A stretch of 64,000 bases of DNA from Firmicutes bacterium UBA5286 (lineage in GTDB: Bacteria; Bacillota; Proteinivoracia; UBA4975). The stretch lies in NCBI GenBank assembly GCA_002408465.1, contig DHSM01000006.1, positions 1-64,000 of the forward strand, read 5' to 3'. Position 1 is the first letter of the stretch, and every line of letters begins with the position of its first letter. Below, piece after piece: positions 8,442 to 15,842 of the stretch. The notes beneath the pieces are model-generated. The model was not told the DNA's origin. It worked only from the letters and a program-made list of their open reading frames with translations, and made no database searches. The translations under genes and the position numbers were made by a program.

Positions 8442-10253
8442 CTAATTGTCAGTATTTTGGTCATCCACATCTGTAGCTTCGGTGTCTACCGTCGAATCAC
8501 CGCCAGGCGCCTGTTGTGAATCGGCCTGCTGATAAGCCTGGGTCGAAAGTTCATGGAGGATCTTAGTGACAGCCTCAATTTCCGCCTTGATGCTGGCCGC
8601 ATCCTCGCCTTTAGCTACCTCTTCCAAGCGGCTGAGCGCATCTTCAATCTCCTGTTTTTTAGCGCTGTTAACTTTGTCTCCCAAATCAGCCACAGCCTTG
8701 CGGGTGCTGTAAGCCAGGGAATCGGCGTTATTTTTGGCATCTATCAGTTCCTTGCGGGCGGAATCTGCAGAAGAATGTTCCTCCGCATCTTTCATCATCT
8801 TGTCAATTTCATCATCGCTGAGAGCGCCGGATGCCGTAATGGTTATCTTTTGTTCTTTCTTGGTGGCAAGATCTTTGGCGGAAACATTGACAATACCGTT
8901 GGCATCAATGTCAAAGCTGACCTCAATCTGAGGCACGCCCCTGGGTGCCGGCGGAATCCCGTCCAGATGGAATCTGCCTAAAGTCTTATTGCCGGCTGCC
9001 ATTGATCTTTCACCCTGAAGGACATGAATCTCAACACTGGGCTGATTGTCGCTGGCGGTGGAAAAGATTTGGCTCTTGGAAGTGGGAATGGTGGTATTGC
9101 GATCAATGAGCTTGGTAAAGACCCCGCCCAGGGTTTCGATACCCAGAGACAGAGGGGTAACGTCCAGCAAGACCACATCTTTCACTTCACCAGACAGCAC
9201 TGCTCCCTGGATGGCCGCGCCGAGAGCGACAACTTCATCGGGGTTGACACCTTTGTGAGGCTCTTCTCCAGTTTCCCGCTTAATTGCCTCCTGAACAGCA
9301 GGAATGCGGGTGGAGCCTCCTACCAGGATGACCTTGTCTATTTGTTTGGAGTTGAGCTTGGCATCTTTAATAGCCTGCCGGGTTGGCCCCATTGTAGCCT
9401 CTACCAGGTCAGCTGTGAGCTCGTCAAACTTGGCCCGAGTGAGATTGACATCCAAATGCTGCGGCCCGTTCTCGTCAGCGGTGATAAAGGGCAGGCTGAC
9501 ATTGGTTTGCAGAGTGGAAGAAAGCTCAACCTTGGCCTTTTCTGCTGCTTCCTTAAGGCGCTGCATGGCCGTTTTGTCCTTGGTCAGATCGATGCCCGTA
9601 TCCTTTTTGAATTCTGCTGCTAGGTAATCTACCACCCGCAAGTCAAAATCATCGCCGCCCAGGCGGTTATTGCCATTGGTGGCCTTTACCTCAAAAACCC
9701 CGTCGCCTATTTCCAAGATAGAGACGTCAAAAGTTCCGCCCCCAAGGTCGAAGACGAGAATGGTCTGGTCCTCATCCTTTTCCAGGCCATAGGCCAAAGC
9801 GGCTGCAGTCGGCTCGTTGATTATGCGCAGAACATTAAGCCCGGAAATTTTGCCGGCATCCTTAGTAGCCTGACGCTGAGCGTCGCTGAAATACGCCGGC
9901 ACTGTAATGACTGCATCGTGCACTGCTTCTCCCAGATAATCCTCGGCATCCTTCTTTAGTTTCTGCAAAATCATGGCAGAAGCTTCCTGAGGGGTGTATT
10001 TCTTGCCGTCGATAGTGACAGAAAAGTCGGTTCCCATATGCCTCTTAATTGAGAGGATTGTGCGCTCAGGGTTGATTACAGCCTGGCGCTTTGCTGTCTG
10101 ACCCACCAAGCGCTCGCCGTTTTTAGAAAATCCAACTACAGAGGGAGTGAGACGACCTCCCTCAGCATTGACAATAATTTCGGGACTGCCGCCCTCCATG
10201 ACGGCGACGACTGAGTTAGTTGTGCCCAAGTCTATTCCTATTACTTTTCCCAT
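8442..10253 (-). CDS. dnaK: chaperone DnaK (Hsp70)
   Basis: DnaK is the ATP-dependent Hsp70 foldase. The 603 residues contain GIDLGTTNSVV, the phosphate motifs DLGGGTFDVSI and ILVGGSTRIP, a substrate domain and an acidic C-terminal lid tail. It has the short nucleotide-binding domain of Gram-positive Hsp70s, lacking the extra segment of proteobacterial DnaK. I chose the ATG at 10253 (MGKVIG) because the family starts there. The in-frame ATG at 10265 would sit directly on the ribosome-binding site. It overlaps the end of grpE closely. Confidence 0.97.
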   Translation of the reverse strand: MGKVIGIDLGTTNSVVAVMEGGSPEIIVNAEGGRLTPSVVGFSKNGERLVGQTAKRQAVINPERTILSIKRHMGTDFSVTIDGKKYTPQEASAMILQKLKKDAEDYLGEAVHDAVITVPAYFSDAQRQATKDAGKISGLNVLRIINEPTAAALAYGLEKDEDQTILVFDLGGGTFDVSILEIGDGVFEVKATNGNNRLGGDDFDLRVVDYLAAEFKKDTGIDLTKDKTAMQRLKEAAEKAKVELSSTLQTNVSLPFITADENGPQHLDVNLTRAKFDELTADLVEATMGPTRQAIKDAKLNSKQIDKVILVGGSTRIPAVQEAIKRETGEEPHKGVNPDEVVALGAAIQGAVLSGEVKDVVLLDVTPLSLGIETLGGVFTKLIDRNTTIPTSKSQIFSTASDNQPSVEIHVLQGERSMAAGNKTLGRFHLDGIPPAPRGVPQIEVSFDIDANGIVNVSAKDLATKKEQKITITASGALSDDEIDKMMKDAEEHSSADSARKELIDAKNNADSLAYSTRKAVADLGDKVNSAKKQEIEDALSRLEEVAKGEDAASIKAEIEAVTKILHELSTQAYQQADSQQAPGGDSTVDTEATDVDDQNTDN

Positions 10254-10254
10254 T

Positions 10255-10770
10255 TTATATTGCATCCTCCTTCTTTATGTTTACCTTAACCGCTGAGGGG
10301 CGGATTACTTTGCCTCCCAGCATGTAACCTTTGCGCAGCTCTTCTACGATTGCATTATCAGGGCAATCAGGGCACTGGGCATGGGCAACTGCCTCGTGCA
10401 CAAGAGGGTCAAAGGTGCAGCCCAAAGCCTCTATCACTTTTACTCCTTCTGCTTCCAAGACTCCCAGCAGCTGGTCGTAGATCATTGTCATACCCTTGAG
10501 CACTGATTGGTCTGCCAAAGATTCAAGGGCAATGCAGAAATTGTCTAAAACAGGCAGTAGCTGGCAAATTAAATTCTCATTTGCCCTGGCAACCACCTCC
10601 CGGGTTTGACGCTGGGTGCGCTTGCGAAAATTGTCAAAGTCAGCAGCCAGTCTGGTGTAATTAGCCTGAAGGGTTTCAAGCTCCTGTTGCGATTTTTGCT
10701 CAGGTCCTTCTGCTGCTGGGTCTTGGGGCAGCTCTTGCCCCACTGGATTAAGAATCTCTTTTTCAGTCAT
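10255..10770 (-). CDS. grpE: nucleotide exchange factor GrpE
   Basis: GrpE releases ADP from DnaK. The 171-residue product has an acidic N-terminus, a long coiled coil (about 35-100) and the C-terminal beta domain ending PSAVKVNIKK. Its ATG lies 1 nt after the hrcA stop and 8 nt after GGAGGT. An unusual CPDCPDN sequence provides a CxxC pair in the beta domain just before the conserved VEEL segment, where family members normally have no cysteines. Confidence 0.93.
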   Translation of the reverse strand: MTEKEILNPVGQELPQDPAAEGPEQKSQQELETLQANYTRLAADFDNFRKRTQRQTREVVARANENLICQLLPVLDNFCIALESLADQSVLKGMTMIYDQLLGVLEAEGVKVIEALGCTFDPLVHEAVAHAQCPDCPDNAIVEELRKGYMLGGKVIRPSAVKVNIKKEDAI

Positions 10771-10771
10771 C

Positions 10772-11785
10772 CTAGCTACCTCCACTACTGAAATATTCCC
10801 GCAACCACCGGATAAATCCAATGGTCTTGGCATAATGCATTCTGGAAGGACCAAGAATACCCAAGGTGACCTTGTGGTCGGTGAGGGTAAAAGTGGCCAC
10901 CACCAAGCTGCAGTCGGTAAAGCTTTCCAGGCCGATTTCCGGCCCGATTTTTATGTCAAGGTCGTCAAGGCGGCGGGAATCCGCTTCCATGAGCTTGAGG
11001 ATCTGCTCATTTTGTTCGAGAGTCTTAAAGAGTTCTCTCACCTTGTCTACATCTTTGAACTCCGGCTCATTGAGCAAGTTTGTTGCTCCATCCATTACCA
11101 ACTCTTGAGTATTGGCGAACAATAAATGTCTTACCAGAAGAAAAATCTCGTCAATTAAGCCAAGATTGCCGGCAAATTCAGCCTTTAGTTCTTGGAGCAG
11201 TTTTGAATTGACATCACTCAACAGGATTCCCTGCAAACGCCGGTTGATAAACGTTGATAAAGCATCAATCTCCTGGGGGCCGACACCTTCTGGAATGCTG
11301 ACAGCATGGTATTTAACATTGCCGTCGCTAAGAACAACGATGCAAATGGCGCTGGAAGCAGACAGGGGAATAAGATTAATATGCCTTATTTCCTGAATGT
11401 TATCTGAGGGTTCTGCTATCAGAGAAATATAACTGGTCACCGCAGCCAGAAGTTTTGCCAGCTGGCGGGGACTGTGGGAAAAGGGAATGCCCACTGCGGC
11501 AATCAGCTTTTCCATTCTGTTCAACTCGGCGGGAGTGAGTATATAATCTTCCATGATGGAGTTGACATAAAATCTATAGCCTCTTGGCGAGGGAATTCGC
11601 CCGGATGAAGTGTGAGGCTGCTGAAGATACCCCATATCTTCAAGATCAGCCATTTCATTGCGAATGGTGGCTGGGCTTAAGCCAATCCGGTGGCGCTTGA
11701 CAAGGGTTCTTGAACCTACAGGTTCAGCTGAGCAAATATAGTCCTGAATTATGGCATTTAGTATCAAGCGCTTTCTCTCATCCAA
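10772..11785 (-). CDS. hrcA: heat-inducible repressor HrcA
   Basis: HrcA represses class I heat-shock operons by binding CIRCE and is activated by GroEL. The 337 residues show an N-terminal winged helix (VGSRTLVKRHRIGLSPATIRNEM) and the HrcA C-terminal GAF-like domain. The TTG at 11785 is preferred: AAAGGAGG lies 8 nt upstream. An ATG at 11812 would sit inside the CIRCE element. It heads the hrcA-grpE-dnaK-dnaJ-prmA-rsmE-mtaB operon and represses itself. Confidence 0.95.
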   Translation of the reverse strand: MDERKRLILNAIIQDYICSAEPVGSRTLVKRHRIGLSPATIRNEMADLEDMGYLQQPHTSSGRIPSPRGYRFYVNSIMEDYILTPAELNRMEKLIAAVGIPFSHSPRQLAKLLAAVTSYISLIAEPSDNIQEIRHINLIPLSASSAICIVVLSDGNVKYHAVSIPEGVGPQEIDALSTFINRRLQGILLSDVNSKLLQELKAEFAGNLGLIDEIFLLVRHLLFANTQELVMDGATNLLNEPEFKDVDKVRELFKTLEQNEQILKLMEADSRRLDDLDIKIGPEIGLESFTDCSLVVATFTLTDHKVTLGILGPSRMHYAKTIGFIRWLREYFSSGGS

Positions 11786-11805
11786 TGATTCACCCTCCTT
11801 TCTTG

Positions 11806-11832
11806 TTAGCACTCTTATCTATCGAGTGCTAA
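11806..11832. promoter_or_regulatory. CIRCE operator
   Basis: A perfect TTAGCACTC-N9-GAGTGCTAA matches the canonical CIRCE element bound by HrcA. It lies immediately downstream of the predicted promoter and about 20 nt before the hrcA start codon, in the mRNA leader. Confidence 0.97.
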
Positions 11833-11844
11833 TTCCCCATAAAA

Positions 11845-11873
11845 AAAATACCACTAGGGCATCAATTTGTCAA
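11845..11873 (-). promoter_or_regulatory. sigma-A-type promoter of the hrcA operon
   Basis: TTGACA (11868-11873), a 17-nt spacer and TATTTT (11845-11850) lie on the minus strand. The -35 box overlaps the last codons of the upstream gene, whose stop is at 11854-11856. CIRCE follows the -10 box after 12 nt. Confidence 0.85.
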
Positions 11874-12198
11874 CATCCAGCAAACCCCTCAATTTTTTGA
11901 TGTTCCACCAAGTCAGAAATCTAGGCACTTTCACCCCTCCTCCCCCGTTCCTGGTGAAAAGCAGGCTGCCATCCTCCATCGCTATCGTCACTATTTCCAG
12001 CGAAGGAAGATTGTACTGTTTTTCCGGCACCTTAAGCACCAGACCATGCTCATATGTCAGAGATATAGTTGCAAAGGGCGTGTCCGGCAAAACCAGGCGG
12101 GTAAGGTTGGCATCCACCAGATTTAACCCTCCAAGAACCAGAAAGAGAAAGAGCATGATTGCGCCGAAGTACAAATTTTTTTCAGAATTTGATTTCAC
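11854..12198 (-). CDS. membrane-anchored hypothetical protein after spoIIP
   Basis: This 114-residue protein has one N-terminal membrane helix (about residues 10-29) and a short, mainly beta-like outer part with a GGGG stretch. I do not recognise the family. It overlaps the spoIIP stop by 4 nt, so the two are probably translated together. That makes a sporulation or envelope role plausible but unproven. Its 3' end carries the -35 box of the hrcA promoter. Confidence 0.6.
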   Translation of the reverse strand: MKSNSEKNLYFGAIMLFLFLVLGGLNLVDANLTRLVLPDTPFATISLTYEHGLVLKVPEKQYNLPSLEIVTIAMEDGSLLFTRNGGGGVKVPRFLTWWNIKKLRGLLDVDKLMP

Positions 12199-13121
12199 TG
12201 GGCACCTCCAAAGTATACAGCCAGGATATCTGCAAAGAGTTCTGCACCATAGATTGCTTCTTCCAAAGAATTCCAGTGACCCCCAATCTCCACAAGAATG
12301 GCGCCGGGATGCAAATCCTGATTATAGGTTGAGTTCAGTCGGATTAGTATACCCCTGGAAAGACCAGGATATTTGTCTTCAAGGAGGTTATGCAAATCAT
12401 TGGCTATACGATTATTTTTTTGCCAGTTTTCATGAGCGGAGCTGATGACAAACATGATTTTCCCTGCAGGTCTGCTGTTGACGGTGGCGGTGGTAACTTC
12501 CCGGCCGGCCTCTGCTGTCTTGCCTACTCCATCCCGGTGAACATCAATTAATAAACAGGTATCTGGCGCAGATTCCAATATCGCCAGCGCTGTCTTCCGG
12601 GATTCGACATAGGACTTATTATAGACCTGATCATGATATTTGCTGTCGTGGATGACAGGAATATTACTGTCTTCCAGCACATGGGAAATTACCTGTCCTA
12701 ATTTGACCACAGTCAGAGAAAAATTCTCCGACCTTGCCTCGCGGCTAGAAGGGACGAAGGCTTCGCTGGCATGGGAATGGTATATGGCTACACCCCCTTG
12801 AAGAGGTAAAGTTGCCGCGGGATTTGTCGGCTTTCCTGGAGAAGGCCAGGTTACTTCTTGCCAATCTTCGGGGCTGATGCTGGCGAAAGCTGGTAGCTGC
12901 AGGCCTAAGAGGCGCCAAGGTTCCAACTTAAAACTGGCCCCAATTTCATCTACATCCTCATAAAAGACCGCTGGAGCGCCCCAGCTCAGCAAGTAGTATG
13001 GATTGAGGGTATTATGTTTTGCTGCCAGAGGCGCCAGAAAGTTGCTTGTAATTGCAAATAAAATAAATGACAGGAAAGTTACCAGTATCCATAAGATTTT
13101 TTTTGGTTTGCTCTTTGCCAT
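12195..13121 (-). CDS. spoIIP: stage II sporulation protein P
   Basis: SpoIIP is the amidase/endopeptidase that, with SpoIID and SpoIIM, degrades septal peptidoglycan during engulfment. The 308-residue protein has one N-terminal membrane helix and the SpoIIP domain, with YHSHASEAF, LLIDVHRDGVG and VEIGGHWNSLEEA as the likely zinc and active-site motifs. The ATG at 13121 follows GGGAGGTG. A possible sigma-E-like box (CATATAGT at 13143-13150) is only suggestive. It follows gpr after a terminator-like hairpin, the order known in Bacillus. Confidence 0.93.
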   Translation of the reverse strand: MAKSKPKKILWILVTFLSFILFAITSNFLAPLAAKHNTLNPYYLLSWGAPAVFYEDVDEIGASFKLEPWRLLGLQLPAFASISPEDWQEVTWPSPGKPTNPAATLPLQGGVAIYHSHASEAFVPSSREARSENFSLTVVKLGQVISHVLEDSNIPVIHDSKYHDQVYNKSYVESRKTALAILESAPDTCLLIDVHRDGVGKTAEAGREVTTATVNSRPAGKIMFVISSAHENWQKNNRIANDLHNLLEDKYPGLSRGILIRLNSTYNQDLHPGAILVEIGGHWNSLEEAIYGAELFADILAVYFGGAQ

Positions 13122-13172
13122 GTTGCTGACACCTCCCTTCAAACTATATGCAGACGGGAGGCAAATAAGAAA

Positions 13173-13198
13173 AAATCAAGGAAAATTCTCCTCGATTT
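13173..13198 (-). terminator. terminator after gpr
   Basis: The arms AAATCAAGGA and TCCTCGATTT can form a 10-bp stem containing one G-U pair on the minus strand. TTTTTTCTTATTT follows. It would separate gpr from spoIIP. Confidence 0.6.
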
Positions 13199-13199
13199 C

Positions 13200-14168
13200 T
13201 CAGTGCAGATATTCCTCGGCTACCCGGGGATGGAGAGCGGCATTTAGCCCACTGGCCAGCAAATCAGAGATATCCTCTAATAATCTGTCGACCTCCTTGG
13301 GCGTCACCATTAGCACCCCGACTTCGGGAGTCAGCACTTCTTTGATCAGCTTTTCTTTATCTTCCTGAGCGAAGTTGTCCAGGGCTGACAGCATTTTGCT
13401 GAGGTTCGAAGTGATTTTAGCTTCTTTTTGAACTGCATGAATCAGCAAATCAAGGACATCACTGGTAAGAGTAGCAGCGTCAACCACTGTGGGCACGCCA
13501 ATAGCTATAACAGGGACGCCCAGACTTTCTCTGGTAATCCCTTGCTGCTTGTTGCCTACTCCCGACCCTGGATAGATGCCGGTATCGGAAATTTGAATTG
13601 TTGTGTTTAGCCTGCGCATGCTTCGAGCCGCCAAGGCATCGATTGCTATTACAATATCAGGCTTAAGCCGCTGCACTATGCCGAAGATTATATCTCCCGA
13701 CTCGATCCCAGTCAGCCCAAGAACCCCCGGAGCAATGGCGCAGACATTTCTAAAGCCCGGCCCTATTTTGTCCGGGTACATAGCCTTGAGATGCCTGGTT
13801 ACATATATTTTTTCAACCACACTGGGCCCCAGGGAATCAGGTGTGACATTCCAGTTGCCCAGACCGACGACTAAAACTGTTGTATCATTATTAATATTCA
13901 TCAACTTTTGCAGCTCTCTGCCCAGCACTTCTATCAGCCGCTTCTCCAGCTCATCGTTTTTTTCTCTCAGTCCTGCCGCCTCAATGGTGATATATCTGCC
14001 TGGAGCTTTGCCGATTTTCTCTGCCGCCGTCGGCGTTAAAATATTCGTAACTGAAATATCAATCCCTTCCAGGGATTGATACTCAGTTTGCACTCCCTCC
14101 AGTTCGGGAAGCTCACTGGTCTGAAGCAAGATTTCATGGGCTTCCAGGACTAAGTCAGTTTTTATCAA
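13200..14168 (-). CDS. gpr: germination protease GPR
   Basis: GPR degrades small acid-soluble spore proteins at germination. The 322-residue length and the aspartate-protease-type motifs VGLGNWNVTPDSLGP and IAIDALAARS match the A25 peptidase family. The propeptide start TDLVLEAHEIL with the later GIDISVTNI segment matches the autoprocessing region. The start appears to be TTG at 14168. It shows that the organism forms spores. The terminator behind it separates it from spoIIP. Confidence 0.95.
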   Translation of the reverse strand: MIKTDLVLEAHEILLQTSELPELEGVQTEYQSLEGIDISVTNILTPTAAEKIGKAPGRYITIEAAGLREKNDELEKRLIEVLGRELQKLMNINNDTTVLVVGLGNWNVTPDSLGPSVVEKIYVTRHLKAMYPDKIGPGFRNVCAIAPGVLGLTGIESGDIIFGIVQRLKPDIVIAIDALAARSMRRLNTTIQISDTGIYPGSGVGNKQQGITRESLGVPVIAIGVPTVVDAATLTSDVLDLLIHAVQKEAKITSNLSKMLSALDNFAQEDKEKLIKEVLTPEVGVLMVTPKEVDRLLEDISDLLASGLNAALHPRVAEEYLH

Positions 14169-14183
14169 CTTGCCACTCTTTCT

Positions 14184-14510
14184 TTACCTGAGCTCGGTCG
14201 GGACAAAGACATCGATTATCCCGATGATCAAAGCGGCAACCAAGGCGCCGATGATGGTAACATCCAAGTCAGGCACAATATATTGAGCCAGGTAGATTAC
14301 CACCGCAGAGGTCAAAAAGCCAATGATGCCGCGACCCTGGGGCGATACATTCTTTCCAACTAAAGCTTCGATTACGTAGCCCAGGACGCTGATTACTACC
14401 GCAGCAATCAGAGCATTGAGAAAGGTTATGGGACCAAAGCCGGGAATCAAAAATCCCACAAACATCAAGACCAGGGCAGAGACAATAAATCTAATAATCA
14501 TTCGAAGCAT
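14184..14510 (-). CDS. phage-holin-4-superfamily (YvlD-like) membrane protein
   Basis: The 108-residue protein consists of four hydrophobic helices and matches the small YvlD/holin-4-like family by its GFLIPGFGPITFLNALIAA start. The function is unknown. Despite the family name it is a housekeeping-type protein here, since no phage genes are nearby. AAAGGAGG precedes the ATG. It runs 15 nt ahead of gpr and may share its transcript. Confidence 0.8.
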   Translation of the reverse strand: MLRMIIRFIVSALVLMFVGFLIPGFGPITFLNALIAAVVISVLGYVIEALVGKNVSPQGRGIIGFLTSAVVIYLAQYIVPDLDVTIIGALVAALIIGIIDVFVPTELR

Positions 14511-14571
14511 ATTGATTCCTCCTTTGCTATTAGAGTAACCGAAAACAGCAAAATAATTCCCTTTTTCCGGC

Positions 14572-14600
14572 TTGCATTTATCGATTGCCCATGATAAAAT
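14572..14600 (+). promoter_or_regulatory. sigma-A-type promoter of rpsT
   Basis: TTGCAT (14572-14577), a 17-nt spacer and TAAAAT (14595-14600) precede rpsT on the + strand. The leader of about 30 nt carries AGGGAGGTG. Confidence 0.75.
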
Positions 14601-14638
14601 CCTAATGTTGCTAATTTGGCATTAAGGGAGGTGTTCCA

Positions 14639-14890
14639 ATGGCCAACAGTAAAGCTGCATTAAAAAGGGTTAAAATTAACGAGGTTAAAAGGGCCAGAAA
14701 TATCAGCGCCAAATCCTCGATAAAAACTCATATCCACAAGTATGAAACCGCCATTACAGAAGGCAATACCGATACTGCTGCTTCCCTTTACAGCAAAATT
14801 TCTGGGATGTTGGATAAAGCTGCAAGCAAAGGCATAATCCATCAAAACGCTGCAGCCCGCCGCAAATCCAGACTGACTGCCAAGATGTAA
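14639..14890 (+). CDS. rpsT: 30S ribosomal protein S20
   Basis: bS20 binds 16S rRNA early in subunit assembly. The 83-residue basic protein begins ANSKAALKRVKINEVKRARN and ends NAAARRKSRLTAK, both family signatures. It has its own promoter and a terminator directly after the stop, so it is monocistronic. It is one of only two + strand genes here and runs convergently to holA. Confidence 0.97.
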   Translation: MANSKAALKRVKINEVKRARNISAKSSIKTHIHKYETAITEGNTDTAASLYSKISGMLDKAASKGIIHQNAAARRKSRLTAKM

Positions 14891-14893
14891 AAA

Positions 14894-14920
14894 GATCCCG
14901 TTTACCGGGATTATTTTTTT
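14894..14920 (+). terminator. terminator of rpsT
   Basis: The stem ATCCCG (14895-14900) and CGGGAT (14906-14911), extended by a G-U pair, has a 5-nt loop and is followed by TTATTTTTTT. It overlaps the stop codon of the convergent holA gene. Confidence 0.8.
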
Positions 14921-15840
14921 GCCAATTTTATCAGCAAAATCTGAAGCAGGCCAGCCCCTTGTTGCATCCCGGTTTTGTACGCATAGTCTGCGTCGAGGAT
15001 AGTATGGAGGCTTGTGGCGCATTCTTTCAAATTGAGACTTGTCGCCTGAGCGCATAGATTTTGAAAAGCGTAAGGATGCATATTGGGCAGGAGCCTTTGA
15101 ATTTCCGAACTGCCGTAGCCCTGTTGCCGGTAAAAAAGAAATTGGAAGAGCAGCCTGTACTGCCGGCCCAACATATATAATACATAAGGCACTTCAGCGC
15201 CAGTCCTGAGCATATCTTCTGCAGCCCCCAGAGCTTTTGCCAATTGTCCCCCAACAACAGCGTCCACCAACTCAAAAATGCTGGTTTGCAGATTTCGCAC
15301 TGCCAGCTTGCGCACATTTTCAATGCTAATTTCCGGGCTGTAATTAATTAATTTGCGCAGTTCGTTATCCAGAACCAGCATATCTGTGCCTGCAAGGAAG
15401 ATGAGGTTGTCTGCAGCCCCCCTCTCAAATTTTGCCGCCCCCAGCTCTGTCCCCCTGTGGACCACCCATTTTGTCAGCTCATGGCGTTTAGGGGCAATGA
15501 CCTCGATGAGTTTGGCATTTTTGCTGATTTCTTTGTACAAGCGGGACCTTTTGTCCAGCTTGTTCCTGGTATATATGATGAGGACATTTTCGTGGCACGC
15601 CAAGAGTTCCCCTGCCTGTTTCGGTTCCGGTTTTCCTTGGGCAAGGGCGTCGTATTCAAGCAGAAAGACCCTGGGTCCGGAAAACATCGGCATGTCCAGC
15701 AATTTCTCTCTGGTCTCAATCCAGCCCGATAATCGCTCCAGGGACCAATCATCCCGTCCGCCAGACTTGTGGGCAAGTTCTTTTACCTTGGCGTCAACCA
15801 AATAATCCTCTTCGCCAATAATTAAATAATTTTCAGCCAT
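14911..15840 (-). CDS. holA: DNA polymerase III delta subunit
   Basis: The delta subunit opens the beta sliding clamp in the clamp-loader complex. The 309-residue protein starts with YLIIGEEDYLVD and has the AAA+-like fold and a C-terminal collar region ending LLQILLIKLAKK, all typical of HolA/YqeN. It lies next to comEC and rpsT, the classical comEC-holA-rpsT arrangement. Its start is 2 nt from the comEC stop. Confidence 0.92.
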   Translation of the reverse strand: MAENYLIIGEEDYLVDAKVKELAHKSGGRDDWSLERLSGWIETREKLLDMPMFSGPRVFLLEYDALAQGKPEPKQAGELLACHENVLIIYTRNKLDKRSRLYKEISKNAKLIEVIAPKRHELTKWVVHRGTELGAAKFERGAADNLIFLAGTDMLVLDNELRKLINYSPEISIENVRKLAVRNLQTSIFELVDAVVGGQLAKALGAAEDMLRTGAEVPYVLYMLGRQYRLLFQFLFYRQQGYGSSEIQRLLPNMHPYAFQNLCAQATSLNLKECATSLHTILDADYAYKTGMQQGAGLLQILLIKLAKK

Positions 15841-15842
15841 AT

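Noticed and set aside
14184..14510. Holin-like protein as a prophage remnant
   Set aside because: No integrase, capsid or lysis genes are nearby; the family is a common chromosomal membrane protein.
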